Shown: positions 9,481 through 16,099, counted from the stretch's first letter. The stretch: DNA of 20,003 nt from an uncultured Kroppenstedtia sp. (GCA_959600065.1 CAUGKZ010000003.1:1-20003), one strand, 5' to 3'. Made by a program: numbers and translations. Notes: generated from the sequence alone by a model not told the origin.

Positions 9481-9948
9481 ATGGTGAGTAAAGTAGTTTG
9501 GTTGGAGGTGTGGCGCCTCAATCGAGTGGAAAAAATGAGACAGGAGGCTCTCTACGGATTTCCATGGGGGAAGTTGTCCCGGTTGATCGACAATGTATTG
9601 GAGCCTGCTGTCAACTTTTTAGCCACACCGCAACGGGTAGCGATCGATGAGGCAGCATACCGATTAGCTTTTGAAGCTTATGTCTCCGGCATGGAAGCCA
9701 GCAGAAAAGGAGAAGTAGAATGTCCCCCCAGTCTGCCTGCCTCTGTGCGCAGGCGTTGGTGCAACCGAGTTTTTGGATACGAGGGCGGTCGACTGATCGG
9801 TCAAATCGCCGAGGAAATGGATGTCTTTCGGCAGCTGGACGAATGGACCGTCCAGTCGGTCATGTATTTTTTTGAAGAAGTCACATCCCGTTGGTTTATC
9901 CAGGGCGTCGATTACGGAATCCGACTGCGGAAGCGGGGGATCCTCTGA
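9481..9948 (+). CDS. YbaK/DUF2521-family protein of the cwlD locus
   Basis: A 155-aa soluble protein of unknown function, rich in charged and aromatic residues. It has no signal peptide, no membrane segment and no recognisable catalytic motif. Segments such as LSRLIDNVLEPAVNFL, AAYRLAFEAYVSGM and the C-terminal VTSRWFIQGVDYGIRLRKRG resemble the YbaK (DUF2521) family in pattern and length (B. subtilis YbaK about 147 aa). The family assignment leans on position: between rpsI and cwlD, as in B. subtilis. Sequence similarity is judged by eye, so the family name is probable and the function unknown. The gene is 27 bp upstream of the next ATG and is probably co-transcribed with cwlD. Confidence 0.75.
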   Translation: MVSKVVWLEVWRLNRVEKMRQEALYGFPWGKLSRLIDNVLEPAVNFLATPQRVAIDEAAYRLAFEAYVSGMEASRKGEVECPPSLPASVRRRWCNRVFGYEGGRLIGQIAEEMDVFRQLDEWTVQSVMYFFEEVTSRWFIQGVDYGIRLRKRGIL

Positions 9949-9977
9949 CATAAGGACCCGACTCGTCCCATATATAT
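9948..9977 (+). promoter_or_regulatory. Possible sigma-E-like promoter of cwlD
   Basis: ACATAAG (9948-9954), a 14-bp spacer and CATATATAT (9969-9977) resemble the sigma-E pattern (-35 containing ATA, -10 beginning CATA). The transcript would start near 9984, after the upstream ATG 9976 and before the ATG at 10012 chosen for cwlD. The match is partial. Confidence 0.3.
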
Positions 9978-10011
9978 GAATCAAATGAATCTGCGGGGGG
10001 AGTCGGCTCTG

Positions 10012-10749
10012 ATGGAGAAACGGGGGGAGTGGTCGCGAAAGCGGAAGATAAGCTTAGGGATAGGGGCGGCATTGGCGGCTATCTTCCTGTGGGTGGCGGC
10101 CACTTATGGCATTCCAGGCAATTTAAATGTATGGAGTATGCCCTTGTCTGGCAAGGTGATTGTATTGGATCCGGGACATGGGGGCTATGATGGTGGGGCG
10201 GTCAGTCGGGAGGGGCTTCAGGAAAAAGAGGTAACCCTGAAGATTTCCCTTCTACTTCGAGATTATCTACAGGAATCAGGTGCACTGGTGTTTATGACCC
10301 GCGAAGTTGACAAGGATTTGGCGGGTGCCAGTCAACGAAGGCGGAAGGCGACTGATTTGATGGAGCGGGCCCGTATAGTCAAGACCAGCGGTGCAGATGT
10401 CTTTATCAGCATTCATCTCAATGCGATCCCTTCTCCCCGTTGGTCCGGTGCCCAAACTTTCTACTACCCCACAATGGAGGCCAATAAAAAATTGGCGGAA
10501 AGTATCCAGTCCGAACTGATTCGCAACCTGGATAACACAGATCGGAAGGCCCGATATAGCGGCGAGGTCTACATACTGAAGACATCCCCTGTACCTGCAG
10601 CCTTGGTGGAGGTCGGATTCCTATCCAATCCTGCCGAGGCGAGGATGCTGGGGGAGGGAGCTTATCAGAAGAAAGTAGCCTCCGCGATCTACAATGGTCT
10701 TCTTCGTTATTACTCGGTGGAGGATTCACAAAAGATGGGGGATAAATAA
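10012..10749 (+). CDS. cwlD: N-acetylmuramoyl-L-alanine amidase CwlD (spore cortex)
   Basis: In B. subtilis CwlD removes the peptide from muramic acid during cortex synthesis, letting PdaA form the muramic delta-lactam recognised by germination lytic enzymes. An N-terminal membrane anchor (residues about 13-32) precedes an Amidase_3 domain with zinc ligands H56 (DPGHGGYDGG), E71 (GLQEKEV) and H135 (SIHLNA), and catalytic E199 (LVEVGFLSNP). ATG 10012 gives 245 aa, close to known CwlD. GGGGGGAG (9995-10002) is correctly placed for it, while in-frame ATGs at 9976 and 9985 have no ribosome site. Upstream YbaK and downstream SalA match the B. subtilis order. Confidence 0.95.
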   Translation: MEKRGEWSRKRKISLGIGAALAAIFLWVAATYGIPGNLNVWSMPLSGKVIVLDPGHGGYDGGAVSREGLQEKEVTLKISLLLRDYLQESGALVFMTREVDKDLAGASQRRRKATDLMERARIVKTSGADVFISIHLNAIPSPRWSGAQTFYYPTMEANKKLAESIQSELIRNLDNTDRKARYSGEVYILKTSPVPAALVEVGFLSNPAEARMLGEGAYQKKVASAIYNGLLRYYSVEDSQKMGDK

Positions 10750-10752
10750 GTG

Positions 10753-10761
10753 TGTTATAAT
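10753..10761 (+). promoter_or_regulatory. Extended -10 promoter candidate for salA/mrp
   Basis: TGT followed by TATAAT (10753-10761) is a perfect extended -10 element, beginning just after the cwlD stop. No convincing -35 is found at 17 bp. It would start transcription near 10768, giving a short leader before the ATG at 10805. Confidence 0.5.
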
Positions 10762-10804
10762 CAGGTTGAAAATGAAAATGTCACAGTCATCGAGGTGTGA
10801 GCCC

Positions 10805-11920
10805 ATGCTGACCGTTGAAGAGATATTGGAAGCACTCCGGAAAGTGGAAGAGCCAGAGCTGAAGCACAATCTGGTGGCACTGAACCTGGTCCGCAACCTT
10901 CGGATCTTTGGGGATCGGGTGGCCTTGACCGTTATGCTTTTCTCCGAAGATTCTTCACATCGGGAACTCCTTCGGGAAAAGGTGGTTGCCACTCTTCGCC
11001 AAGCTGGCGTTGACCAAGTGGAGATTGAATTTGACACACTCTCTGCTAAAGAACAGGATGCTTTGGCAGAGAGGATTCGTCGGGAACATCAAGAAAAGGT
11101 TCGTACACGCCGGGCGGCTGGCCGCCCTGCCTTGCAGCAGGAAAATCAGATTCCTTCCATCTTGTCTAAAGACTCTCCCACCCAATTTATCTCGGTTGCC
11201 AGCGGGAAAGGTGGCGTTGGAAAGTCCACGGTTGCCGTCAACCTGGCTGTAGCACTGGCCCGGGAAGGAAAAAGGGTCGGAGTGATTGATGCGGATATCT
11301 ACGGATTTAGTGTTCCGGATATGATGGGGATTGAAGAGCGCCCTGCGGTAGTGGATAAGACCATCTATCCTGTGGAACGCTTTGGCGTTAAAGTGATCTC
11401 CATGGGCTTTTTCGTGGAGGAAAATGCGCCTGTCATCTGGCGGGGGCCCATGTTGGGCAAAATGTTGCGCAACTTCTTCCAGGAGGTGGCTTGGGAAGAG
11501 CTGGATTATATGATCCTGGATTTGCCGCCGGGAACTGGAGATGTCGCCCTCGATATCCAACAGATGTTACCCCAAAGCAAAGAACTATTAGTTACCACCC
11601 CTCATGCCACCGCCGCTTTTGTGGCCGCCCGGGCAGGAGCGATGGCCATCCATACAAAACATGAGATTCTCGGTGTGGTCGAAAATATGGCCTATTATCA
11701 GTGCTCTTCCTGTGGAAACCGCGACTACATATTCGGCCGGGACGGGGGTAGAAAACTGGCTGAAGAATTGAATACGGAACTGCTCATCCAGATTCCCCTC
11801 GGGGCTCCCGACAACGGTGATCCTGAGGACCCTGAGTTTTCCCCATCTATATATGCAGAGGGGAGTCCAACAGGTCAACTTTACCGCGAACTGGCACGAA
11901 AAGTATCGAACCGGGTCTGA
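10805..11920 (+). CDS. salA: Mrp/NBP35-family ATPase (SalA/ApbC), iron-sulfur carrier
   Basis: This is a P-loop ATPase of the Mrp/ApbC family, which carries or inserts Fe-S clusters; in B. subtilis SalA also represses scoC. An N-terminal MIP18-like (DUF59) domain covers residues about 1-85, with VEEPELKHNLVALNLV. The ATPase domain has the deviant Walker A SGKGGVGKST (133-142), DADIYGFSVPDMMG and the Walker B-like DLPPGTGDVALDIQ. C300 and C303 form the C-x-x-C pair that bridges a cluster between monomers. ATG 10805 follows GAGGTG (10792-10797); longer in-frame starts would run into cwlD. Length 371 aa versus about 352 in B. subtilis. Confidence 0.94.
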   Translation: MLTVEEILEALRKVEEPELKHNLVALNLVRNLRIFGDRVALTVMLFSEDSSHRELLREKVVATLRQAGVDQVEIEFDTLSAKEQDALAERIRREHQEKVRTRRAAGRPALQQENQIPSILSKDSPTQFISVASGKGGVGKSTVAVNLAVALAREGKRVGVIDADIYGFSVPDMMGIEERPAVVDKTIYPVERFGVKVISMGFFVEENAPVIWRGPMLGKMLRNFFQEVAWEELDYMILDLPPGTGDVALDIQQMLPQSKELLVTTPHATAAFVAARAGAMAIHTKHEILGVVENMAYYQCSSCGNRDYIFGRDGGRKLAEELNTELLIQIPLGAPDNGDPEDPEFSPSIYAEGSPTGQLYRELARKVSNRV

Positions 11921-12003
11921 ACGCGATCCCGTCGGTCACAGAGAAGGAAATCAGCAGATACCAAGGATCCTGATGGCGAATCGGAAGGAGCGATGAAGCC
12001 ACC

Positions 12004-12033
12004 GACACCGGCCCTCGCCGGTGTCTTTATTTT
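12004..12033 (+). terminator. Rho-independent terminator after salA
   Basis: GACACCGGC (12004-12012), loop CCTC and GCCGGTGTC (12017-12025) form a perfect 9-bp stem, followed by TTTATTTT. It is 84 bp past the salA stop and only 21 bp before fetA. No promoter is visible between it and fetA, so fetAB may depend on read-through or on a promoter overlapping the 3' end of salA. Confidence 0.85.
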
Positions 12034-12054
12034 GGAAAGAAAGGAGATGGGCAT

Positions 12055-12726
12055 ATGGGAGAGTTGATCCGAATCGATGAGGTGAGCAAAGGGTACCCGA
12101 GCGCCCATGGGACTGTAACCCCTCTGAATAAGATATCTGCTGAGATTCCCAAGGGGAGATTGTCCGTCTTTATGGGTCCCTCAGGAACAGGGAAGAGCAC
12201 GTTATTTCGTCTCCTGAATCGCCTGGAAAATCCCGATGAAGGGGAGATCACTTACCTGGGGATTCCCCTGACCCAATGGGACCCGGTTCATCTGCGGCGG
12301 GAGATACATTATGTTCATCAAACTCCGATTCTGTTTTTGGACACTGTCGAGGAAAACCTGTCTTACCCTTTGTCTCTTCAAGGAGAAAAGGCATCAGCGG
12401 ATCAGATGAGAGGGGTGCTGAAACAGGTGGGATTGTCAGAGTCCTTTCTGAAGAGGCCTGTGGATAGCTTGTCGGGAGGAGAGAAACAACGAGTCAATCT
12501 GGCCCGCTCTTTGATGCTGAATTCCCCTGTCCTGATGTTGGATGAACCGACATCCTCCCTCGATCCCCAAAGTACTGAAACGGTGGAAAAAATGATGATC
12601 CGTGTACGGGATTTGGGTCGCACCGTTCTGTTGATCAGCCACCAGCGGGAGCAAGCGGAAAGAATGGCTGATCTGTTATGGAAACTGGAGGAGGGACAGT
12701 TGATCTTGGAAGAGGTGAAGAAATGA
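12055..12726 (+). CDS. fetA: ABC transporter ATPase, FetA/YbbL type (iron export)
   Basis: This is the ATP-binding subunit of a two-gene exporter. In E. coli FetAB exports iron and protects against peroxide. The 223-aa protein has Walker A GPSGTGKST (41-49), Q-loop YVHQTPILF, signature LSGGEKQR (139-146), Walker B VLMLDEPTSSLDP and H-loop LISHQREQ. AAGGAG precedes the ATG. Its TGA overlaps the ATG of the UPF0014 permease in an ATGA junction, which is what assigns it to FetA rather than another exporter ATPase. This pair is not present at this place in the B. subtilis order (salA-gerD). Confidence 0.9.
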   Translation: MGELIRIDEVSKGYPSAHGTVTPLNKISAEIPKGRLSVFMGPSGTGKSTLFRLLNRLENPDEGEITYLGIPLTQWDPVHLRREIHYVHQTPILFLDTVEENLSYPLSLQGEKASADQMRGVLKQVGLSESFLKRPVDSLSGGEKQRVNLARSLMLNSPVLMLDEPTSSLDPQSTETVEKMMIRVRDLGRTVLLISHQREQAERMADLLWKLEEGQLILEEVKK

Positions 12727-13493
12727 GCGCCACCGCAACCCTCTCCACATTAGGGTTTATACTGATTGCCATGGTTCTATCCCTCTGGTTGAAATTGAAG
12801 TTGGAGCGGGATATTTTGATCGCCACCATTCGGGCGGGGATTCAATTGATGGCGGTCGGTTACGTACTGCAATTGATCTTTGCTGCGGATCAGTGGTATT
12901 ACATTCTGGGGATGATCCTTTTGTCTATCACAGTGGCAGCCCGGAACTCAGCATCCCGGGGAGCCGGTATACCTTGGATTTTTACCCGGGTTTTTGTCAC
13001 CATCGCAACTGTATGCGGTTTTACATTGGGGATGATGCTTTTGTTGGATATGATTGAATCTCGCCCCCAGACTTTGATTCCCCTCAGTGGCATGCTGGTG
13101 GGCAATTCGATGGTGGTCTCCTCTCTCCTGTTGAACCGGATGAAAGAAAATGCGGAGACGATGAAAGAAGAGATCTGGGTGGCACTCTCGCTGGGCGCAA
13201 CTGGAGCGCAAGCCAGTCGCAGGGCTACCCATCGGGCGATTCGGGCCGGGATGATCCCGATGATCGATTCGATGAAGACAGTGGGATTGGTTCAACTCCC
13301 TGGAATGATGACGGGTTTGATCCTCGCCGGGACGAGCCCGGTGGAAGCGGTTCGCTATCAGTTGTTGGTGATGTTCTCCTTTACCGCATCCAGTGCGCTG
13401 GTCAGCATTTTGTTGGGATTGATGGTGTATCCGACACTGTTTAATTCCGCCCACCAGTTTGTAGGCTGGCAACAGACGGAGGGAGACAAGTGA
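12723..13493 (+). CDS. fetB: FetB/YbbM-family (UPF0014) permease
   Basis: This is the membrane subunit partnering the preceding ATPase. The 256-aa protein has about six or seven hydrophobic segments (roughly residues 8-22, 36-52, 58-70, 89-108, 121-136, 190-212, 220-245). UPF0014 hallmarks are AARNSASR, SGMLVGNSMVVSSL, GATGAQASRRATHRAIR and IPMIDSMKTVGLVQLPGMMT followed by a GLILAG segment. ATG 12723 overlaps the fetA stop and follows GAGGTG. A longer in-frame start inside fetA (12678) is disfavoured. Substrate (iron or another metal) is inferred from the E. coli homologue; no Fur-like box was recognised. Confidence 0.92.
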   Translation: MSATATLSTLGFILIAMVLSLWLKLKLERDILIATIRAGIQLMAVGYVLQLIFAADQWYYILGMILLSITVAARNSASRGAGIPWIFTRVFVTIATVCGFTLGMMLLLDMIESRPQTLIPLSGMLVGNSMVVSSLLLNRMKENAETMKEEIWVALSLGATGAQASRRATHRAIRAGMIPMIDSMKTVGLVQLPGMMTGLILAGTSPVEAVRYQLLVMFSFTASSALVSILLGLMVYPTLFNSAHQFVGWQQTEGDK

Positions 13494-13514
13494 TGGTGCC
13501 CTTGGGGGGAAGAT

Positions 13515-13524
13515 CTGAGCTCAG
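13515..13524. repeat. 10-bp perfect palindrome downstream of fetB
   Basis: CTGAGCTCAG at 13515-13524, shortly after the fetB stop. GGGGG just upstream and CCCCC further on (about 13541-13545) could extend it as a large hairpin, but no T-run follows, so a fetB terminator is not established. Confidence 0.3.
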
Positions 13525-13638
13525 GTTTGTTGATTGATTCGCCCCCTATTTTGGTCTACCACGCTCGGGTTGCCATCCGGCACAAGGAAGTGAAATCTGG
13601 CCGCTCCAAATCTGACCATCGGGCAGGAGCAAAACCTT

Positions 13639-13750
13639 ACGGAAGCAACACAGGGAAAAGGTTGCCCTTAAACTCTAGAGCTTCAGCTCTTTTAAATTGT
13701 AGTGCCCGTGGCACAAAGGTTGCTTTGGCAACATTACGACTCCCTTCCGT
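13639..13750. other. Multi-hairpin non-coding element between fetB and gerD
   Basis: The 296-bp space between fetB and gerD (13494-13789) has no credible gene. Within it, ACGGAA (13639-13644) can pair with TTCCGT (13745-13750) to close a multibranch of four small hairpins. These are GCAAC/GTTGC (13645-13649 with 13661-13665), AGAGC/GCTCT (13677-13681 with 13686-13690), GTGCC/GGCAC (13702-13706 with 13710-13714) and GTTGC/GCAAC (13719-13723 with 13728-13732). The strand is unknown because the genes converge here. It resembles a structured RNA or a relic of a mobile sequence. I do not recognise a known riboswitch or small RNA family. Confidence 0.4.
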
Positions 13751-13789
13751 CACCTATTTTCTGGTTAATCAACAGCACTGATCTGAGCT

Positions 13790-14419
13790 TTATAACCCGG
13801 TTTCACTCTGTTTTTTTCCTCCCTCTTCCTGGCTCCCTCCTTGTTGGCCGCCTTTTTTCGAAGGTGACTCTTTCATGGATTCACTGAGCAATTTGAGAAA
13901 CTTCTCTTTGAAAATGGGGCTTTCCAAGGTTTCCTCCATCACTTTTTGCATCTGCTTCCGGTTTTCTTGGCTTTTCATCACTTGATGCAATTGCTTGGAG
14001 AATTCTGGGTCTTTAAGTATATCCAGCATCATCTTCTGATATTCAGGATCCTTCATCAGCTGTTTTAAAAGATTTTTCTGCTCTTTTTGGGTCGCTTTGG
14101 CAAAACTGGCGGCTACCTGTGGCTTTTTGAATAGCCTTTCCAGCTGTTTTTGCATTTGTGGGTCGGTTATCGACTGATGGATCGTTTTTTCAAGATCCTG
14201 ATCCGAAATGATGATTTCTCTTTTAAATTCAGGTTCCTGCATGACTTCTTTTAAGGCTTTTTTTCCTTCTTGAGTATGGAGGACATCCATTACCAACTGT
14301 TTGGATTCCTGATACCCCTGTTGTTTGCCCTCGGGCTTGGGGTTGGGGCTACAGGAGGTGAGGATGACCAGGAATATGGATAAGATCAATAGGAGTGCCC
14401 GTCGTAGGGTTCTGTCCAT
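13790..14419 (-). CDS. gerD: Spore germination lipoprotein GerD
   Basis: GerD is the inner-spore-membrane lipoprotein that clusters nutrient germinant receptors into the germinosome. The 209-aa protein has a short signal peptide with lipobox LTSC (lipidated cysteine C23). A highly helical, charged repetitive core follows (QGYQESKQLVMDVLHTQEGK, QLMKDPEYQKMMLDILKDPE and similar PE/PQ-bounded repeats), then a low-complexity Gly/Ser/Lys/Glu tail. The helical core matches the GerD trimer-forming domain. It is transcribed opposite to salA and kbaA, as in B. subtilis. A GGGAAGGG ribosome site precedes the ATG, and a sigma-G-like promoter lies upstream. Confidence 0.95.
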   Translation of the reverse strand: MDRTLRRALLLILSIFLVILTSCSPNPKPEGKQQGYQESKQLVMDVLHTQEGKKALKEVMQEPEFKREIIISDQDLEKTIHQSITDPQMQKQLERLFKKPQVAASFAKATQKEQKNLLKQLMKDPEYQKMMLDILKDPEFSKQLHQVMKSQENRKQMQKVMEETLESPIFKEKFLKLLSESMKESPSKKGGQQGGSQEEGGKKQSETGL

Positions 14420-14453
14420 GAAAGGTCCGCCCTTCCCTTGAGAATCTTACCAT

Positions 14454-14482
14454 TAATATGAGCAACCTGGGCGGATTTATAA
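14454..14482 (-). promoter_or_regulatory. Sigma-G-like promoter of gerD
   Basis: On the minus strand TTATA (14478-14482), a 17-bp spacer and CATATTA (14454-14460) fit the sigma-G pattern (-35 GHATR with one mismatch, -10 CATNHTA perfect). The start would fall near 14447, 28 bp before the ATG. GerD is known to be made in the forespore under sigma-G in B. subtilis. Confidence 0.6.
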
Positions 14483-14614
14483 CCATGGAGACAAGGGGTG
14501 AGCTAGCCATATTTTGGGTAACAGATTGCGTCTACTACGAGATCGTTGGGATACAAGGCAGTTCCTCTTGGCGGCGATCCCTGTTCTCGTACACTTTGTC
14601 ACGAAACGCTCCGT

Positions 14615-14643
14615 TTTCCATTCTGAGTGATCCCAGTTATAAT
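14615..14643 (+). promoter_or_regulatory. Sigma-A-like promoter of kbaA
   Basis: TTTCCA (14615-14620), a 17-bp spacer and a perfect TATAAT (14638-14643), 48 bp before the kbaA ATG. Vegetative expression would suit a protein acting on sporulation initiation. The gerD-kbaA space (14420-14690) otherwise holds only the gerD promoter. Confidence 0.6.
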
Positions 14644-14690
14644 GAAATGAAAGAATGGCAATGGGTATTTTCAAAGGAGAGGCCAAATAC

Positions 14691-15275
14691 ATGACAATCC
14701 GAAAGATGTTTTTCCTTTTTTGGACCACTGTAGTACTGGGTATTGTGACCGCACCTGTGGCGAGCTTGCTCGTCAACTGGCTCTTCGGCTCCCCAGGAGT
14801 GAGCTTCATCTCAATGTTGTGGGCCGGGGTGCTGTACGGGGTGGTAGCCCAGATGGGCTTCTTTGCCTATCTAGTATTTAACATGGTAGCCAAGGGGTTT
14901 ATCCGCAATCCATACGTTTACCAAACGTTGCAATTGCTTGCGTTGGTAGGGGTGTTGGTTTGGCTCTATCAGACCTCTGCTGCAAAAACCGGGACCCCCG
15001 GACCTTGGCTTTTACCCTTGGTGATTTTGGGGGTAGGGCTAGTGGCCGCCTGGTTTAAGGTGAAAGCGACTTCGCGAGCTTCCTGGATTCCGGCCATATT
15101 TTTTATGGTGGCTGCTACAGTCCTCGAGGCTATCCCTTCCCTGGAGCAAAATTCTTTCCCGATGATTCTGATGATGGTATTGGTGTTGCTGGTTTGTAAC
15201 ATGTGGCAATTGATGCAACTCCATCGGTTGCTGGATCACGGGGCAGAGAACAAACAAAAGAGCCGGACCTCTTGA
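14691..15275 (+). CDS. kbaA: KinB-signalling pathway activation protein KbaA
   Basis: KbaA is a membrane protein required for KinB-dependent activation of the Spo0 phosphorelay in B. subtilis. The 194-aa protein has about six hydrophobic segments (roughly residues 8-28, 40-62, 77-91, 104-120, 129-145, 150-170) and a charged C-terminus. Family-typical parts are the FISMLWAGVLYGVVAQMGFF region and VYQTLQLLALV. ATG 14691 follows AAAGGAGAGG (14673-14682), and a more upstream in-frame start (14655) has no ribosome site. Its position between gerD and pdaB matches B. subtilis. I do not see a KinB gene in the window. Confidence 0.92.
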   Translation: MTIRKMFFLFWTTVVLGIVTAPVASLLVNWLFGSPGVSFISMLWAGVLYGVVAQMGFFAYLVFNMVAKGFIRNPYVYQTLQLLALVGVLVWLYQTSAAKTGTPGPWLLPLVILGVGLVAAWFKVKATSRASWIPAIFFMVAATVLEAIPSLEQNSFPMILMMVLVLLVCNMWQLMQLHRLLDHGAENKQKSRTS

Positions 15276-15283
15276 ATCCGGCT
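15251..15283 (-). terminator. Terminator of pdaB overlapping the 3' end of kbaA
   Basis: AGCCGGA (15261-15267) and TCCGGCT (15277-15283) form a 7-bp stem. Read on the minus strand it is followed by CTTTTGTTTG, a U-rich tract, and it begins one base after the pdaB stop. The kbaA stop codon (15273-15275) lies inside the loop. In the kbaA direction no T-run follows, so termination there is doubtful. Confidence 0.75.
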
Positions 15284-15284
15284 G

Positions 15285-16049
15285 TTAATCGACAGGATTC
15301 AGTTCCACTTGGGAACCGGCGATCAATTCAGAGACGGTGACGAATTGATATCCTTTTTTCTTAAGTTTATCGATGATCACTGGCAAGGCTTCGTGCAGTT
15401 GTTTGCTGGAATCGCTGGCATGCATCAGGATGATGTCTCCGGCGTGGGCCCGGCTGATCACGCGGTTGATGATTTTCTCCTTGCCGGGATTCATCCAATC
15501 CAGAGAGTCGGTGTCCCACTGAATGGAGGTATACCCCAACTGGTCGGAGATTTTCAATACGCGTTTGTCAAAGTCCCCGTTGGGATAACGGATCAAGTTG
15601 GGCTCTTGTTTGGTTAACTTCGTCAAAATCTGGTGAGACTTGCGGATCTGTGTTCGGATCTGTTCTTCGCTCAAGGTACTGTAATTAACGTGACGGTGGC
15701 CATGACTCCCAATTTCAAAGCCGAGGTCTGCAATCCGTTTCACCACGTCTGGGTGGGTTTCCGCCCAGGGAGAAGAGAGGAAGAAGGTTGCTTTTTTAAC
15801 TCCTTTTTGTTCCAATGCATCTAGGATTGGGCCTGTCCGTTCTTCCCCCCAACTGATGTCAAAGGTTAATGCCAACTGTTTTTTATCTGTGTCCACACTA
15901 TAGATTGCCGCCGGACCTGAATTCAGAGGCATAAATACTTGGATGTTCTGTTGTTCGGCATAGAAGATGCCCAATGCGAAAAAGATCGCCACCACGGCCA
16001 TCAGGGCCCTTCTGATCCGTTTCCCGGATAAAACCCAAAAAAATCTCAT
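15285..16049 (-). CDS. pdaB: Sporulation polysaccharide deacetylase-family protein PdaB
   Basis: PdaB is a NodB-fold protein needed for spore maturation and maintenance in B. subtilis. The 254-aa protein has an N-terminal membrane anchor (residues about 14-32) followed by the NodB domain. Motif 1 is TFDISWGEE (catalytic D64, but isoleucine at 65 where active deacetylases have the metal-binding aspartate). Motif 2 is SHGHRH (H116, H120), then RYPNGDFDKR and DIILMHASD. The altered motif 1 is, to my knowledge, normal for the PdaB family, whose enzymatic activity is uncertain. GGAGGTG (16055-16061) is an ideal ribosome site. It diverges from the SpoIIM-family gene. Confidence 0.93.
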   Translation of the reverse strand: MRFFWVLSGKRIRRALMAVVAIFFALGIFYAEQQNIQVFMPLNSGPAAIYSVDTDKKQLALTFDISWGEERTGPILDALEQKGVKKATFFLSSPWAETHPDVVKRIADLGFEIGSHGHRHVNYSTLSEEQIRTQIRKSHQILTKLTKQEPNLIRYPNGDFDKRVLKISDQLGYTSIQWDTDSLDWMNPGKEKIINRVISRAHAGDIILMHASDSSKQLHEALPVIIDKLKKKGYQFVTVSELIAGSQVELNPVD

Positions 16050-16068
16050 CGCCTCACCTCCAACCCCT

Positions 16069-16097
16069 TCGTATGGGCTTTGGTACCTGTCCCATAC
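16069..16097 (-). promoter_or_regulatory. Sporulation-type promoter of pdaB (shares a dyad with the opposite promoter)
   Basis: On the minus strand GTATG (16093-16097), 17 bp, then CATACGA (16069-16075). The -35 fits GHATR exactly, and the -10 differs from CATNHTA at one place. This fits a sigma-G/sigma-E class promoter about 20 bp from the pdaB ATG, with a very short leader. Each element is the complement of one of the plus-strand promoter. Confidence 0.5.
16071..16097. repeat. Inverted repeat between divergent sporulation genes
   Basis: GTATGGG (16071-16077) and CCCATAC (16091-16097) are perfect 7-bp arms 13 bp apart, and the palindrome GGTACC (16082-16087) lies almost at the centre. The arms supply the -35 and -10 cores of both divergent promoters. 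The symmetry could alternatively be a regulator site. Confidence 0.75.
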
Positions 16098-16099
16098 TA
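16071..16099 (+). promoter_or_regulatory. Sigma-G-like promoter of the SpoIIM-family gene
   Basis: GTATG (16071-16075), 17 bp, CATACTA (16093-16099): exact fits to the sigma-G -35 (GHATR) and -10 (CATNHTA) patterns at correct spacing. The start would be near 16106, 44 bp before the ATG. Sigma-F also reads similar -35 elements, so forespore expression is the safer inference. Confidence 0.58.

Noticed and set aside
9976..10011. Upstream ATG codons for CwlD
   Set aside because: No ribosome site at proper distance, whereas GGGGGGAG is well placed for ATG 10012; a candidate promoter also overlaps the upstream ATG.
13527..13781. 84-codon open frame between fetB and gerD
   Set aside because: No ribosome site, biased and unstructured composition, no recognisable domain, and it runs through the hairpin-rich segment; more likely non-coding.
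14458..14694. 78-codon frame overlapping the gerD-kbaA control region
   Set aside because: It covers both promoters and the kbaA ribosome site, has no ribosome site of its own, and the translation resembles no protein I know.
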